DNA of 64,000 bases from Eutreptiella sp. 'Long Island Sound 2002' (Eukaryota; Euglenozoa; Euglenophyceae; Eutreptiales; Eutreptiaceae): assembly GCA_964036045.1 (NCBI GenBank), contig OZ038384.1:21629000-21692999 (forward strand), given 5' to 3'. Of this stretch, positions 21,474-32,313 are shown piece after piece. The position numbers and the translations under genes are program-made. Position 1 is the stretch's first letter, and every line of letters begins with the position of its first letter. The notes under the pieces are model-generated. The model made no database searches. It saw nothing but the letters and a program-made list of their open reading frames with translations, and was not told the DNA's origin.

Positions 21474-23828
21474 TGAAGCCGGTTCGGACCCCCGTGGCCA
21501 TCTTGGGGTCACTTGGGGTGTGTATCTATGTGCCGGCAAGCCGCCATTGGCTGATATCATACTCTCCCATCCACCTGACCTAACCCGATGTGATAGTGTG
21601 ATAGGTTTGGCCATTCCGGCTATGAGCGGCCATATTCAGTACCGAGGCACCGCCAGCAGAGATTTATATATCGGAATATCAGGAATCAACGGGGTTTTAT
21701 TATCATAATGTTTCCGTAATTTTTCAGCCTTTCGTTCTGATAGTCAATGTATCGGCGACTGTCAGTTGGCTCGCGATTTTGCGTTAACCGATTGGTTAAC
21801 TGTTATTTCCAGATATTTTGACGGATATTCCGTTGAAGGGTCAGATCTCATCAGCAAAGGGTTCGTTGCTTCCGCAATTCTCTAAATAAGCACTCAAAAT
21901 TTTAATCAGAATTTTTCGCGATGTCGAAATCGGATTTTCGACTTCGACATCGCCGCACTTGATTTGGACTTCTTCGAGTGGTCATACTCCTTTCCCTATG
22001 CCCGAATCAGGTTTCCCTTATACTTGCCACCCATTTGACTTGGAGATATAAGGGAAACAAAAATGAATCGTGGGACCACTTTGAAGGACCATATCTACGC
22101 GCGAGTGTGAGGAAAGAGAATAAGGAAGGTTGGGTTGCAAACGCCTTGGTCTCAACTTGATTTAGGAAGCACCAAACGCCTTTGGTGTGTACACATGCCC
22201 GATATAGCAAGGGATAATGGTCAAGAGGGTATAAAGTGATATATAACTCTTGGACCGTGCAACCGAACATTTTATTGTGACTTTCGAGTGTACCGCATGA
22301 GTGTTGGGGTTGCATAGCAATTTTCTTTGGGTTCCTACGTATTTTTAACGTGAAGTTATGTCAATGGAGGGACATGGCATATCATGGTGGGAGCCATATT
22401 TTGAGGGTATGTGTTGTATGCATGGTATATGTTTGATATGCTCACGCCCATGTTATATATCTTCGTGTGGCCGAAGAGATGGGGAGCCATACGCGACAAG
22501 GGCCTTGCCCATGTCCCAATTGTGGAATTCAAAGCGCTAGACCAAGTCTACCGCGTATGTATTGCTCATGGTATGTTTGACAAAGAGATCCATGGGTGCA
22601 CTCCCATTTTCACGGGGCATGTAGATATTAGTGGCGAAACTATCTCCATGCGCCCGATTGGGGATCCAAGTGGGGGAATTGTTCGCAAATGGTTCCAATC
22701 ATTTGTGTATTGAATCATGAGCGGATATCATGGGTGAGCATAGAGATATAGTATCATGACAACTTGGTATTTGGACATATTTTCATGTTTTTGACCTCAT
22801 TTTATGCTCATTTTTGTGTTTTATGTGCTCAACTGGTCGGCTAACAGCAAAGTGCCTAGAGATCTGTGAACTATGGTATGTTGCTTATATGTTGGCATAT
22901 GCTTCGATGTTGTACCTGACCATATGCCGGATCACGTGGTCACTTTGGCTTGGCGCACGAGGCCTCACAAAATCAAGTCTCAAACTCATGAGCTGACTTG
23001 TGAAGCATGCCATGTACATAACTGGAGGAGTTTCGGAGCCAATGATGGGATTTTCTTGGGCATGGACCTTTGGTCTATATCACCCTTGTATATTACTTCC
23101 TGGTTTGACACATGCATGGAGCATATGAACATTTGCCATATGCATTTTTGAGTATATAATTGATTTTTGGGCATAATGGTGTGATTTGCCTGATTTTGCC
23201 ATGTTGTGAGGTCATCTTCATGGGGCAGTTCTCCAAGCCCATTCGATGCCAAGTCCAACCAAGGTTATGTCAGGGTAGGGCATGGTCCTGAGTGCGACTC
23301 TAGGCCATGACACGCCACCTCCCCTATTGGGCTAGGATTTAGAGGCTTGGGAGTGAACACATTTTTGGGGTTTATGTAATGACTTTTGACATGTGGCATT
23401 TAACCATCTTATTGGACTGGGTTCAGGGCATCATGTTGGTGAGTCAAGGGAAGGTCTTGAGTCCAGGGAATGAGGGGTCTATGGCTGTGATTGTATAAGT
23501 TTCCATCTTTCCCCAACTTTGCTTTATTTGTGTTCATATGCCAATTCCAGGGCTTTCTTCCTTGGTGCAATTCTTGTACATGCCCGCCACCGTGAGACGA
23601 CCGGTGTGCTGAACGAAAGCCCGCAGCCTGATTTGGATTGTGAATTGGGTTATTGCTGTATTTGTGGGATCTGGTTGCCATTCATGGTTGAAGGAGGATT
23701 TTATTTTCTATATTTTTGGATTTGAAACCTTGGATTTTGAGCAATGCAATCGTTGATCAGGAGCAAATCGGCAGGGGTTACAGGCGGAAGGGGTACAGCG
23801 GGGGCCGGTCCTGGTAGGGACCTTCTTT
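21474..23828 (+). repeat. Element A 5' LTR
   Basis: 2,355 bp, starting TGAAGCCGG and ending CTTCTTT. This is unusually long for an LTR. It holds two clear inverted repeats: GTTAACC/GGTTAAC (21783-21800) and CGATGTCGAA/TTCGACATCG (21919-21952). An ATG at 23744 near its 3' end opens the gag frame. Other open frames within it are 60-100 codons and lack recognisable motifs. Confidence 0.92.
21783..21952. promoter_or_regulatory. Paired inverted repeats in A LTR
   Basis: Seven-base arms GTTAACC and GGTTAAC with a four-base gap, then ten-base perfect arms CGATGTCGAA and TTCGACATCG with a 14-base gap. Both are kept unchanged in the right LTR (32623-32640 and 32759-32792). They could form hairpins or bind dimeric proteins. 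The regulatory role is inference. Confidence 0.35.
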
Positions 23829-26800
23829 ATGGTAGCAGAGGCTTACCTGCTGCCCCTACCTACCGCCGACCCGGGGACTTGGGCCCTCATGAGCCCTGCC
23901 CAAGTACGCCCCGGGTGCGTATTGTGGACTCGGTGGACACCACGCCGGAGATTGGAGCCATAGAAGGACCGAGACGTTCAAGAGCATGGCGAACTCCGGA
24001 AGTTGAAGCCCGAAGAGAAGAACGACACTCGGGAAGAGGAGGACGTGACATGGAGGACCTGGTCTCCATGTGTGAGCGTCGCTGCCGAAAGACATGCAAC
24101 CTCCGCTCCGCCGCGGAGGACTCTGATGAGGCCTGCCATTCAGGCAGCAGTGGAGGACGGGCCCGGCGCTACCGGAAGCGCGGGTCACCCAAGTCCGCGG
24201 CAAGGGACGCCGGGGCTATGGACACGGACCCCAGCCCGGTCAGGCTGTGGGAATCCGAGGGGCACTCCGAGGGCTATCGGACAGCCTACGAGCCACCTTC
24301 GGAGCCAGAGATGTCCGCGCCGATCGCCAGGGCGCATACGGCCCCTGAGCCCGCCCTGCAGCACGACGCCGAGGGCTTGGAGAGGCCAGCCAGGGCCCGG
24401 ACGGCACCTGTGCCCCGGCACACGGAACCAGAGGCAGACGCCATAGGCGATACGCCCATGGGCGATGAGTCTGAGGTGCCGGGAACCGCGGGATGTGCTG
24501 AATCCGGCGGAAAGCACGCTGCGTGCCACTGCGAGCACGTGTCCTTCCTCATGGGCAAGTACCCAAAGATGGGGATGGACGCAATCGTGCATCACCTTGA
24601 CTGCCTGGACAACGCAAAGGACGCTCTAGAGGAGGACGTCGCGGGGATCCTGGACGACCAGTCGGCCGCGGAGAACCACATGGAGGAGCTGCGAGCGGAT
24701 CAGGCCCGGTACCAGGAGAATCTGGAGCTGGCCCTGCAGAAGCAGCAGCAAGTGGTGGACAGCCTCCTCCACTTAGTGGAGGACATGTCGGGACGCCTGA
24801 GAAGGCTAGAGGAGCGACAGCCCCTCGCCTCGGGTCCGGAGCTCCCGGCAAAGCCGGCCGCGGTAGAGCTGGTGGAGCGGGTTAAGACCCTCAGGAGCGC
24901 CATGGAGAAACCCATGGGCGGCCCTGCAGAGGCACCATACGCGCCTCCGCGTGTTGACCCGGGTGCGCTGCCGTTTGTTCCCATGTTCAGCGAATCCACA
25001 ATGCTCGGGGAACATACGGCACCGGCTGGGTCCATGCGGGAAGGGCACGTAACCACGGACCCGAGGAGCCTGACGGTGCAGATGTCCCATGCCGCCCAGG
25101 ATGTACCGATCACGACAAATATGGTTGTCTATGCGGAAGAGAAGATCGAGATCCAGAACCAGACCATGCAGGGGCGAAACATGGGAAGCGCCGACGGACA
25201 TGGTCGAGGCCATCCAAGCGGAAACCTGTGGGCGAAGGACCCCAATACGGGGATATGGACGGCCGATGGAACAAGTCCTTCCCGCATTCCAAACCCCATG
25301 GGTTCAGGCCCAACTGGACCGCACTCCATGGAGGAGAGGGATGTACGGGGAGTGTACTCACACTTCCCGGCCACAGGTGGTATCCGTCTCGGTGGAGTGG
25401 TAGCTGGAGACGTCGGAGACGCCATCAGGATTGACGACCTCAGGGGAATCAAGATCCCCTATTACCACGGGAACCCCTCCAACCTGGATGACTTCATCCT
25501 GGACTGGGAGGACTTCGCCGAGGAGGTCGTCGGCGAGATGCGGGGAGCGCCGCGGGACAAGTGGGTATGCCGGACATTCCCACACCGTCTGGCGCAGGAC
25601 CTGAAGGAGGAGCTGCGGGATCAGATCCGGGAAGGACTGATCAGGACGGAGCAGGCCTGCCTCCAGTGGTTGGAGGATGAGGAGCGGGTGGACGCTCCGA
25701 ATCAGAAGCTGGAGGACCTGTGGTCCATTCCACTGCCGCTGGACCGCGGTGAGTTGCGGGTCCGGGAGTGGAACCGGTATCTGCGGAAGTACCGCAGATG
25801 CCTCAAGTTGGTGGAAGACTGGAACGAGGCCAGTGAGATCCGCCACTTGCTGAAGGAGGTCCTCCCGGGCAACTGGAAGAGGAGAGTGGAGGACGAGGAG
25901 AAGAAGAGGGCCAAGAAGCGGGTGGCGGTGAGGATTATGGCGGCGGAGGATACCCACGCGGGTATCATGGAGTACTTCAGGAGGAACCTGGGCGAACCCA
26001 ACCGGATGTTGGGACTGAAGAACGCCGTGTATGTGGAGGTATTCGGAGACTCCATGGGGCAAGAGTTGCTGCGCCTCAACAACGTGGAGTGGAGGCGCGG
26101 GGAGCCGCTGAGGATGCAGGTCATCTTCGCCCGCATGAGCCTGGACGAGATCGTGAAGTACATCACGGTGGAGTCGAAGCTCAATGCGAAGAACGAGTCC
26201 CACGTGCAGGATCGACATGGTCATGGACAACGAGGCCACCGAGAAGACCGCCATCATCGGGAGATCCAGGAGGACACGGCCAACTCTGCGGAGGATGGTA
26301 GTGGAAGTGGCCAAGACCACTGGTCCCGGGAGGATCACGAGGAGGCCCATTTCTTCGCGTTTGTGGCGCACAACGTGAAGAACCATGGGCAGGATCGGTC
26401 CAGATGGAGCCAGGTGGGACCCAAGAAGGGCAAAGAGCCAAGGAAGATCGGGAACCCACCGCTCTCGTTCCGGGAGTACAGGTCTCAGCACGACGGGTGC
26501 TGGGTCTGTTATGGCAAGGGAAACAACCATGCACACGACCACCGTCAGTGCAAGGTGTATGAGGCGGACAAGAAGGCCTACTTCGCAGCTCACCCCGAGA
26601 AGAAGCCCAAGGAGCAGCGGATTTCCGATTGGAAAGCGAAGGGCGGAGACGGGGGAAAAGGCCAAGGCAAAGGCCAAGGAAAAGGCGGAGGAAGAGGCTA
26701 TGGTGGTGGACCTGGCCAAGACCGACGAGTGAGGTCGATCGAGGATGTTGCTGAGGACATGTTGAGGATGTTGGAGGAACTCAAAGCCCAGCAACGTGGT

Positions 26801-26854
26801 GGACAAAGTCCTGGCGGATCGCAGCCGGAAGGGGCTGTGGGAAGCCAAGTCTAG
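23744..26854 (+). CDS. gag: Element A gag polyprotein
   Basis: 1036-residue frame with its ATG at 23744 inside the 5' LTR. The primer-binding site is translated as YGSRG near residue 30. A Pro/Arg/Glu-rich N-terminal third leads to a Cys/His patch (CHCEHV, about residue 262) and a predicted coiled coil (about 290-360). A capsid-like helical region follows (about 560-820). Near residue 920 is a zinc knuckle of CX2CX8HX4C spacing (CWVCYGKGNNHAHDHRQC) in place of CX2CX4HX4C. A Gly/Lys-rich basic tail (KGQGKGQGKGGGRGYGGG) follows. It ends at a UAG that is in frame with protease downstream. A later start after the primer site cannot be excluded. Role: virus-like particle shell and RNA packaging. 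Confidence 0.8.
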   Translation: MQSLIRSKSAGVTGGRGTAGAGPGRDLLYGSRGLPAAPTYRRPGDLGPHEPCPSTPRVRIVDSVDTTPEIGAIEGPRRSRAWRTPEVEARREERHSGRGGRDMEDLVSMCERRCRKTCNLRSAAEDSDEACHSGSSGGRARRYRKRGSPKSAARDAGAMDTDPSPVRLWESEGHSEGYRTAYEPPSEPEMSAPIARAHTAPEPALQHDAEGLERPARARTAPVPRHTEPEADAIGDTPMGDESEVPGTAGCAESGGKHAACHCEHVSFLMGKYPKMGMDAIVHHLDCLDNAKDALEEDVAGILDDQSAAENHMEELRADQARYQENLELALQKQQQVVDSLLHLVEDMSGRLRRLEERQPLASGPELPAKPAAVELVERVKTLRSAMEKPMGGPAEAPYAPPRVDPGALPFVPMFSESTMLGEHTAPAGSMREGHVTTDPRSLTVQMSHAAQDVPITTNMVVYAEEKIEIQNQTMQGRNMGSADGHGRGHPSGNLWAKDPNTGIWTADGTSPSRIPNPMGSGPTGPHSMEERDVRGVYSHFPATGGIRLGGVVAGDVGDAIRIDDLRGIKIPYYHGNPSNLDDFILDWEDFAEEVVGEMRGAPRDKWVCRTFPHRLAQDLKEELRDQIREGLIRTEQACLQWLEDEERVDAPNQKLEDLWSIPLPLDRGELRVREWNRYLRKYRRCLKLVEDWNEASEIRHLLKEVLPGNWKRRVEDEEKKRAKKRVAVRIMAAEDTHAGIMEYFRRNLGEPNRMLGLKNAVYVEVFGDSMGQELLRLNNVEWRRGEPLRMQVIFARMSLDEIVKYITVESKLNAKNESHVQDRHGHGQRGHREDRHHREIQEDTANSAEDGSGSGQDHWSREDHEEAHFFAFVAHNVKNHGQDRSRWSQVGPKKGKEPRKIGNPPLSFREYRSQHDGCWVCYGKGNNHAHDHRQCKVYEADKKAYFAAHPEKKPKEQRISDWKAKGGDGGKGQGKGQGKGGGRGYGGGPGQDRRVRSIEDVAEDMLRMLEELKAQQRGGQSPGGSQPEGAVGSQV
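23830..23841 (+). other. Element A primer-binding site
   Basis: TGGTAGCAGAGG, one base after the LTR. It is complementary to a tRNA 3' end CCTCTGCTACCA, as in initiator-Met tRNAs that begin AGCAGAG. Confidence 0.85.
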
Positions 26855-27562
26855 AGGAGCCCCCACGGGAGTGGGACCTCGGAGGTCTCTCCTCCGAAAA
26901 TCAGTGGAATCCAAGAAAAGGCGAAGGCACATCGGGTGCCGAAGAAGGCTCCGGAAGAGCCAAAACCACTGAGTTTCGCCACTCCCAACCCCTGGAGCGC
27001 CCTGGCAAGGGAAGTACAGGTGGGTACGGGACATGGCAAGAAGGAAGAAGCGACCACGGAGAGCCCCGTGGACGGGCAGGACCAACCCAAGATCTACACC
27101 ATCCGTGACCATACCCTTGAAGTCCTGATGCACCCGGACATGCTAGAGCTGCATGCCGTGAGAGTCGTCCATACACCACATGGCGACGAGCGGCAGTTGC
27201 ACTTGAAAGTGCGAGTACGGTGCGGACGAGAGGAGAAGGTGGTGGATGTGTTAGTGGATACGGGTGCCCAGGTGAGCCTGGTCCGGAGAGGGTTGTTCAA
27301 GGAGGAACTCCTGCAGCCCAGCCGGAGACCGGTCCGCCTGAAGGTCGCCAATGGAGAGATCATGGGTGGTGGCACCCATGAGGCCACTATCAGTATGGAA
27401 TTCTGGGAACATGAGCGCTTGAACCGCCCTGATCAGGCGAAGAGAAGCATTCTATCCGGGAACTTCTATGTGGCCGACATTACTGATTGGGATATGATCA
27501 TGGGGTACGACTTCATGGTGGCGAACGCCATTGGAGCCCTCCCCCATCGCGCAACGCTCTGA
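26855..27562 (+). pseudogene. pol: Element A protease region of pol
   Basis: Same frame as gag, directly after its UAG (UAG AGG AGC). The 27 codons before the first start-like codon at 26936 are open. It carries a retropepsin-type active site VDVLVDTGAQVSLVRRGLF, then an aspartic-protease-like second half ending DWDMIMGYDFMVANAIG. Role: cutting the Gag-Pol polyprotein. The frame stops at 27562 and the following domains continue in another frame, overlapping by 76 bases. This could be a frameshift site or a decay indel. Confidence 0.8.
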
Positions 27563-28815
27563 CGCTGGTCCGGGAGGACGATGAATGCCTCACATGGCTG
27601 TCCACGGATTATGTGTGCGGGTCATCCCAATGGAATGCTGAGGAAGAGGATCGGATCGTCCGAGCGGTGCAAGCTGTGGGTGCCAAGTCCAGAGGAGACC
27701 GTGGAGTTCAGCTCACGGAGTATGGAATGGCGCCGCAAGTGTACGCCAGGATGATTCAGACGCTGGGAGCTGAAGTGCCCGAGACGGACGTCTTCGCTTC
27801 CCGGGATGCCCCACTTTTGCGGAAGTGTAGGAGGCATTGGCATCGAGGAGACTCAGCCTGGCACAGGCATTGGGGTATGAAGGAGTGGGGGCCCATGTAT
27901 TGGCATGGCTCCCTGGATAACACCAGACGTACGGTGGGGAAGATCATCGCGGATAGGGCGAAGGTGATCCTGGTCATAACCGGCATAGGATCCACCCCAT
28001 GTCCGCTGGACGGTCTCAAGTCGACGCTGGACTCCATCACCCTGAACGAGATGTCATTTGGGCCAGACCAGGAGTTGTTCATCGACGCCAAGGGTGTATT
28101 AATGCCCTCCCCGGGTCAAGCGTGGGGTACCAAGGCTTTCCTGGTGGATGGGGCGCAAGCCCAGCCCACGGGTGATGAAGCATTCATCCGTAGGGTGGAG
28201 GCGGTGCCCATGAAGGTCATGTTTGAGCCCAAGGAGGGGACGGATCAGCCAATTGATGGCATTGACGTCCTGTCCCACGCCGGGATCGACGACGTCGTCA
28301 ACTACATGCGGATGGGGATGCACGACCGTGTGGCAGCCAAGAAGAGGCGGGCCATGGTCACATCTCCGCATTGGTGGGATGACAAGATGTTGGTCACCGG
28401 CAAGTACGAGAAGGACGAGTTCGTGGCGAGGGTCATGGATCACATCGCGGACCAATACGATGGTCCGGTTGGATCGGACCCACCAACATGGGATTTTCCA
28501 AGAATGGGTGCCGATAGCGACAGTCACCAGCCCGAGGCCGCAAATTTCCGAAGATTATCGGTGGGAAGAGCTCCCCACGACGATGAAGACGGCATATCGG
28601 ACGAGGAGAAGTCGGAATCGGACCCAGAAGGGGCCTATACCGCAGTGCGGTCGGTTGTATCTATACCGAAGCAAGCGGCTGAAGAGGCCCAGGAGAACCC
28701 GAAGGTCGCCGAGCTGAAGGAGAGGCTGATCAAGGCCTATCCGTGGCGTTCAGTGGCGTCGCCAACAAGAACCCTCCAGATCGTGGGAGGTTTGGTACAG
28801 CGAAGATCAAGCTGA
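27487..28815 (+). pseudogene. pol: Element A pol middle: Dam-methyltransferase-like domain and linker
   Basis: Frame of 442 codons between protease and RT. Residues about 85-190 follow the plan of Dam-type N6-adenine methyltransferases: TDVFASRDAPLLRKCRRHW (the DVFAS..N.KC pattern), a W-H-R-H-W block, and IIADRAKVILVITG. The catalytic NPPY/F position reads YWHGSLD, so the catalytic motif is lost. The rest (about 200-420) is an acidic linker including a VNYMRMGMHDRVAAKKR segment shared with element G. The frame changes again at 28743-28815 before RT. The methyltransferase link rests on pattern, not on a search. Confidence 0.6.
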
Positions 28816-29321
28816 AGCCGAACCCGAAGATCTATCGTCATCGGGAGTACCAACTTCAGGGCGATCGGGCCGAGGCCATGAAGAAGCTCTTGGCCGAGTT
28901 CATTGAGCGGGGATGGATCGAACCCTCCGACAGTGAGTGGGCCAGCCCAGCCTTCATCGTGCCCAAGAAGGAGAAGGGCGAGTGGAGGTTGGTGGTTGAT
29001 TACAGGGGTTTGAAAGAGCAAACCGAGCACGACTCGTACTCGCTTCCCCTGATCGACTCCATCCTCCAAAAGCAACAGAAAAAGCGGATTTTCACGGTGT
29101 TGGACCTGAAACACGGTTATCACCAGATGCCGCTACACCCGGACTCCAGGCCCTGCACAGCGATGTCGACGCCGCTGGGGCCCATGCAGTGGAAAGTGGT
29201 GCCCATGGGCGCCAAGAATGGCAACGCCGCTTTCCAGCGCATGATGGAGGACCTACTCGGTCCTGTTCGGGACTGTGCCGACCCCTTCGTGGATGACATC
29301 ATCATCGGGTCCGGCACGTAG
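28743..29321 (+). pseudogene. pol: Element A reverse transcriptase, N-terminal and palm
   Basis: Typical Ty3 RT: EFIERGWIEPSDSEWASPAF, WRLVVDYRGLKEQ, VLDLKHGYHQMPL, then the catalytic DPFVDDIIIGSGT (VDD in place of the commoner YIDD). A UAG follows directly (29319-29321). The matching place in element G has GAG, so this is a nonsense mutation in this copy. The frame is unchanged across the stop. Confidence 0.9.
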
Positions 29322-29324
29322 AAC

Positions 29325-31772
29325 ATGACTGAGGACGAGCTCATCGACGCGCATGAGAAGGATCTGCGCCGAGTGCTCAGCGAGTTGGACAAGCACAACA
29401 TGGTGTGCAAGCCCACCAAAGCCTCACTATTCGTGAAGGAAGTGGAGTTCGCGGGTCACGTGGTTGGTCACGGGCAACGCCGTCCCATGCCTGGGAAGCT
29501 GGCGTCCCTGCACCACTGGGAGAAGCCCCAGACCATCAGCGAACTCCGGTCCTTCATGGGGTTCTGCAACTACTATTCGGGCTATGTCCGGATGTATGCA
29601 GAACTGTCGGGGCCGCTGCACAAGATGCTGCAAGTGGGCAAGTTCGATGGCCGCAAGGGGAGCAAGAAGAAGCTTGCCTGGACCCCTGAGGCTGAGGATG
29701 CGTTCAACAGCCTGAAGGAGCGACTCCTGGGGCAGTTGGGGCTATTCCTGGTGGACCCGGACAAGGGATTCGTGCTACGGACGGACGCCTCGGACTATGC
29801 TGTGGGGGCAGTCCTCGAGCAGAACCGAGACGACGGGTCACATGTACCCGTGGCGTTCTGGAGCCGGATTCTGGCCGAGGGCCAACGCCGCACCTGGACC
29901 GCGAGGGAGAAGGAGACGTACGCCATTGTTTGTGCGCTCAGGAAGTGGTCTGGCCACATCGGATTGCAACCGGTGGTGGTTTGTACAGACCATCAGTCCT
30001 TGCAGAGCTGGCACAAGGAGCACGTCGACACCCCCTCGGGACCGGCGGCAAAGAGGGCCCGGTGGCACGAGACGTTCGCCAAGTTCGACCTCAGCGTCGT
30101 ATACGTCCCGGGGAAGGACAACACTGTGGCAGATTGCCTCAGTCGAAGGGCCTACCCCGCGGGCAAGGCTTGGATGGACATATCCAGCCATGGGGACGCC
30201 GAGGAAACCGAGGAGGCCAAGCGCATCATCGAGATGGAGAAGACCATGGAGCAAGAGGGGGTCAAGTGCTTTGTGGTGATGGCAAACCATACGGACCTGG
30301 CCAAGTTCCGGGGTGCCCGCGTCCAAGCTATTCGAGAGGAAACCCTCGAGCAATGGATGGTGGCCCCTGTAGAGCTAGTCAGGTCGGTGCTCACAGAGGA
30401 CTGGCCGGATGACTACGCGGCATCCGAGCACTGGAGCAAGTACTGGAATGCCGTGAGCGCCCCGTCAGACGACGAGTGGCCGGAGGGCTTGACCGAGGAT
30501 GGCGACAAGTTGTTCCTCAAGGACAAGCTGCTGGTGCCCGAAAACCGAGTGGAGGAGCTCATTGACCATTGGCACAACGCCCAGCTCATGCACCCTGGCC
30601 GGGACAAGATGCAGCAGGACCCTGAGTGGCGTTTCAAGTTCCCTCCGGGGTACTACGCCATCCTGGATAGGTACTGCAGCGACTGTGCCGTGTGTCGGGC
30701 CACGAAGAGCCCTAACCACTCCGCAGCGGGCAACCCGGTGTATACGGCTATACCGGAGGCCCCAATGCGGTCCGTGGCCATTGATGTATTCGCCATTCCT
30801 GAGGTCACCGTGGAAGGAGAGACCTACGACTGTGTCATCCTGGCGGTGGATAGGCACAGTGGGTATATCGTGGCGGTCCCTGGCAAGAAGTCCAGGAAGA
30901 AGGACAAGAAGGACAAGCATGGAGTGGGGCTGCAGGCCAAGACCGTCGCTAATGCCATGATCAGGCATTGGCTGACGATTTTTGATGTCCCGGCTGTCAT
31001 CTGCAGCGATCGGGGCAGTCAGTTTGTGGGGACGTGGTTCAAGACGATGTGCAAGCACATGGGTATTCGGCACGCCAAGACCGTGGCGTACCACAGCCGG
31101 TCGAATGGCCGAGCCGAGGTGGCCGGGCGGCAGATGTTCAAGAAGTTCCGCCAGCTGCACATCGACGAACCGGGCCGGAATTGGTATAATTCGCTGTGGA
31201 GAGTACTCCAAGCGTATCATGACCTTCCGGGACCCACTGGACTGTCGCCCCATCGTATCCTGTTCCTACAGGATCGAGTGTCACGCACTCTCCCGTGGAT
31301 GAACCATGGCAAGGTGGCCCGGGATGCGAACGCTATGATGGCTGAGGCGGACGACACGGCGGCCAAGGTGTGCAAGGCACTTCAGGACGAGCATGACAAG
31401 AGGGCCAAGTACTTCAAGCAAGGAAAAGTCCAGAAGTATGCTCTCCAAGACACCGTGTGGGTGGAGCGGCACCACAAGGATGTCCTGTCCAGGCATCGGC
31501 AGGCATCTTGGTATGTGCCGGGGGTAATCGTGCGGAAGGTCGGGCAGGATGTGTATGCGGTTCGTGTGGGGGATGACAAGATCCTGGACCGCGACCATAC
31601 CCAGCTTCGTCCCCGAGCACCAGACCCCAGCGGACGTCCCGTCACCTTTGAGTTCACGGCCGGCGATATGGACTCGGACGACGAGGCTGAGGACGACGAT
31701 TTCACCGCGGAGAAGATCCTGGCGGACAAGCCGGACCCGGGGACGCCTGGGGGAAGGCTTTATAAAGTTTGA
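29325..31772 (+). pseudogene. pol: Element A RT thumb, RNase H and integrase
   Basis: 815 codons in the same frame as the RT palm. RT thumb/connection 1-140 (MGFCNYYSGYV). RNase H 145-275 with LRTDASDYAVG, TDHQSLQSW and GKDNTVADCLSR. Linker 275-400. Integrase zinc module 410-458 (HWHNAQLMHPG ... CSDCAVC). DDE core with Asp487 (AIDVF), Asp562 (CSDRGSQF) and Glu598 (RAEVAGRQ). SH3-like tail about 690-770. I see no chromodomain: the end is acidic (DSDDEAEDDDFTAE) and stops at a UGA. All catalytic residues of RNase H and integrase are present, so this part was functional recently. Confidence 0.9.
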
Positions 31773-32303
31773 TGGAAGGGATTCGCCGCCTCCAGAGATT
31801 CGTGGGAACCTCCGAGCAGTTTTGTGCCGAGGTATACCATGGTCTGGATGGACTACCTAAAGAAAAAGAACATTTCCTTGGATGTCAAGGACGTGTTGGT
31901 CCACTTGGTAGCTGCTGTAGCACCGTAATGGATCCCCCTTGTTTGTTTCTGTGAATGGGGAGACAAGTGAGGGCGTTCATCCGGGGATTTTTCGGCCTTG
32001 ATCGGCCATATACCCCCTTCACTCGATCTCCACATATATATTTCATTGTGGTATACTTATTTAGGTCGACCGACGACCTTTTTCTATATTTGATCCCCTT
32101 GGTCCATGTTGTAGATCAAGAGGAGACCGGATATGGCGTAGGGCACCGATTTTCAGTGTCCTCACCCCTCCCTCGGGGCATGGGGGACGCCTACGACGTG
32201 TGTGGGGCCTCCATATGTCCATCGGACACGGAGGGGGGGGTTGGAGCCCATTGGGGTCCTCCCGTCCTCTCTTCAATGACTTCCGAGCGGTAACAACGCT
32301 CTG
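31773..32303 (+). other. Element A 3' untranslated region
   Basis: About 0.53 kb between the pol stop and the polypurine tract. Its beginning (GGTATACCA ... AAGAAAAAG) is recognisably related to the sequence after G's integrase (minus, 6673 downwards). Confidence 0.6.
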
Positions 32304-32313
32304 ACAAGGGGGG
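32304..32313 (+). other. Element A polypurine tract
   Basis: ACAAGGGGGG directly before the TG of the 3' LTR. Confidence 0.85.

Noticed and set aside
24003-24446. Shadow frames over element A's gag and pol on both strands, including the 591-codon minus frame at 25358-27133
   Set aside because: They lie opposite or out of phase with clear gag/pol domains and show no family features.
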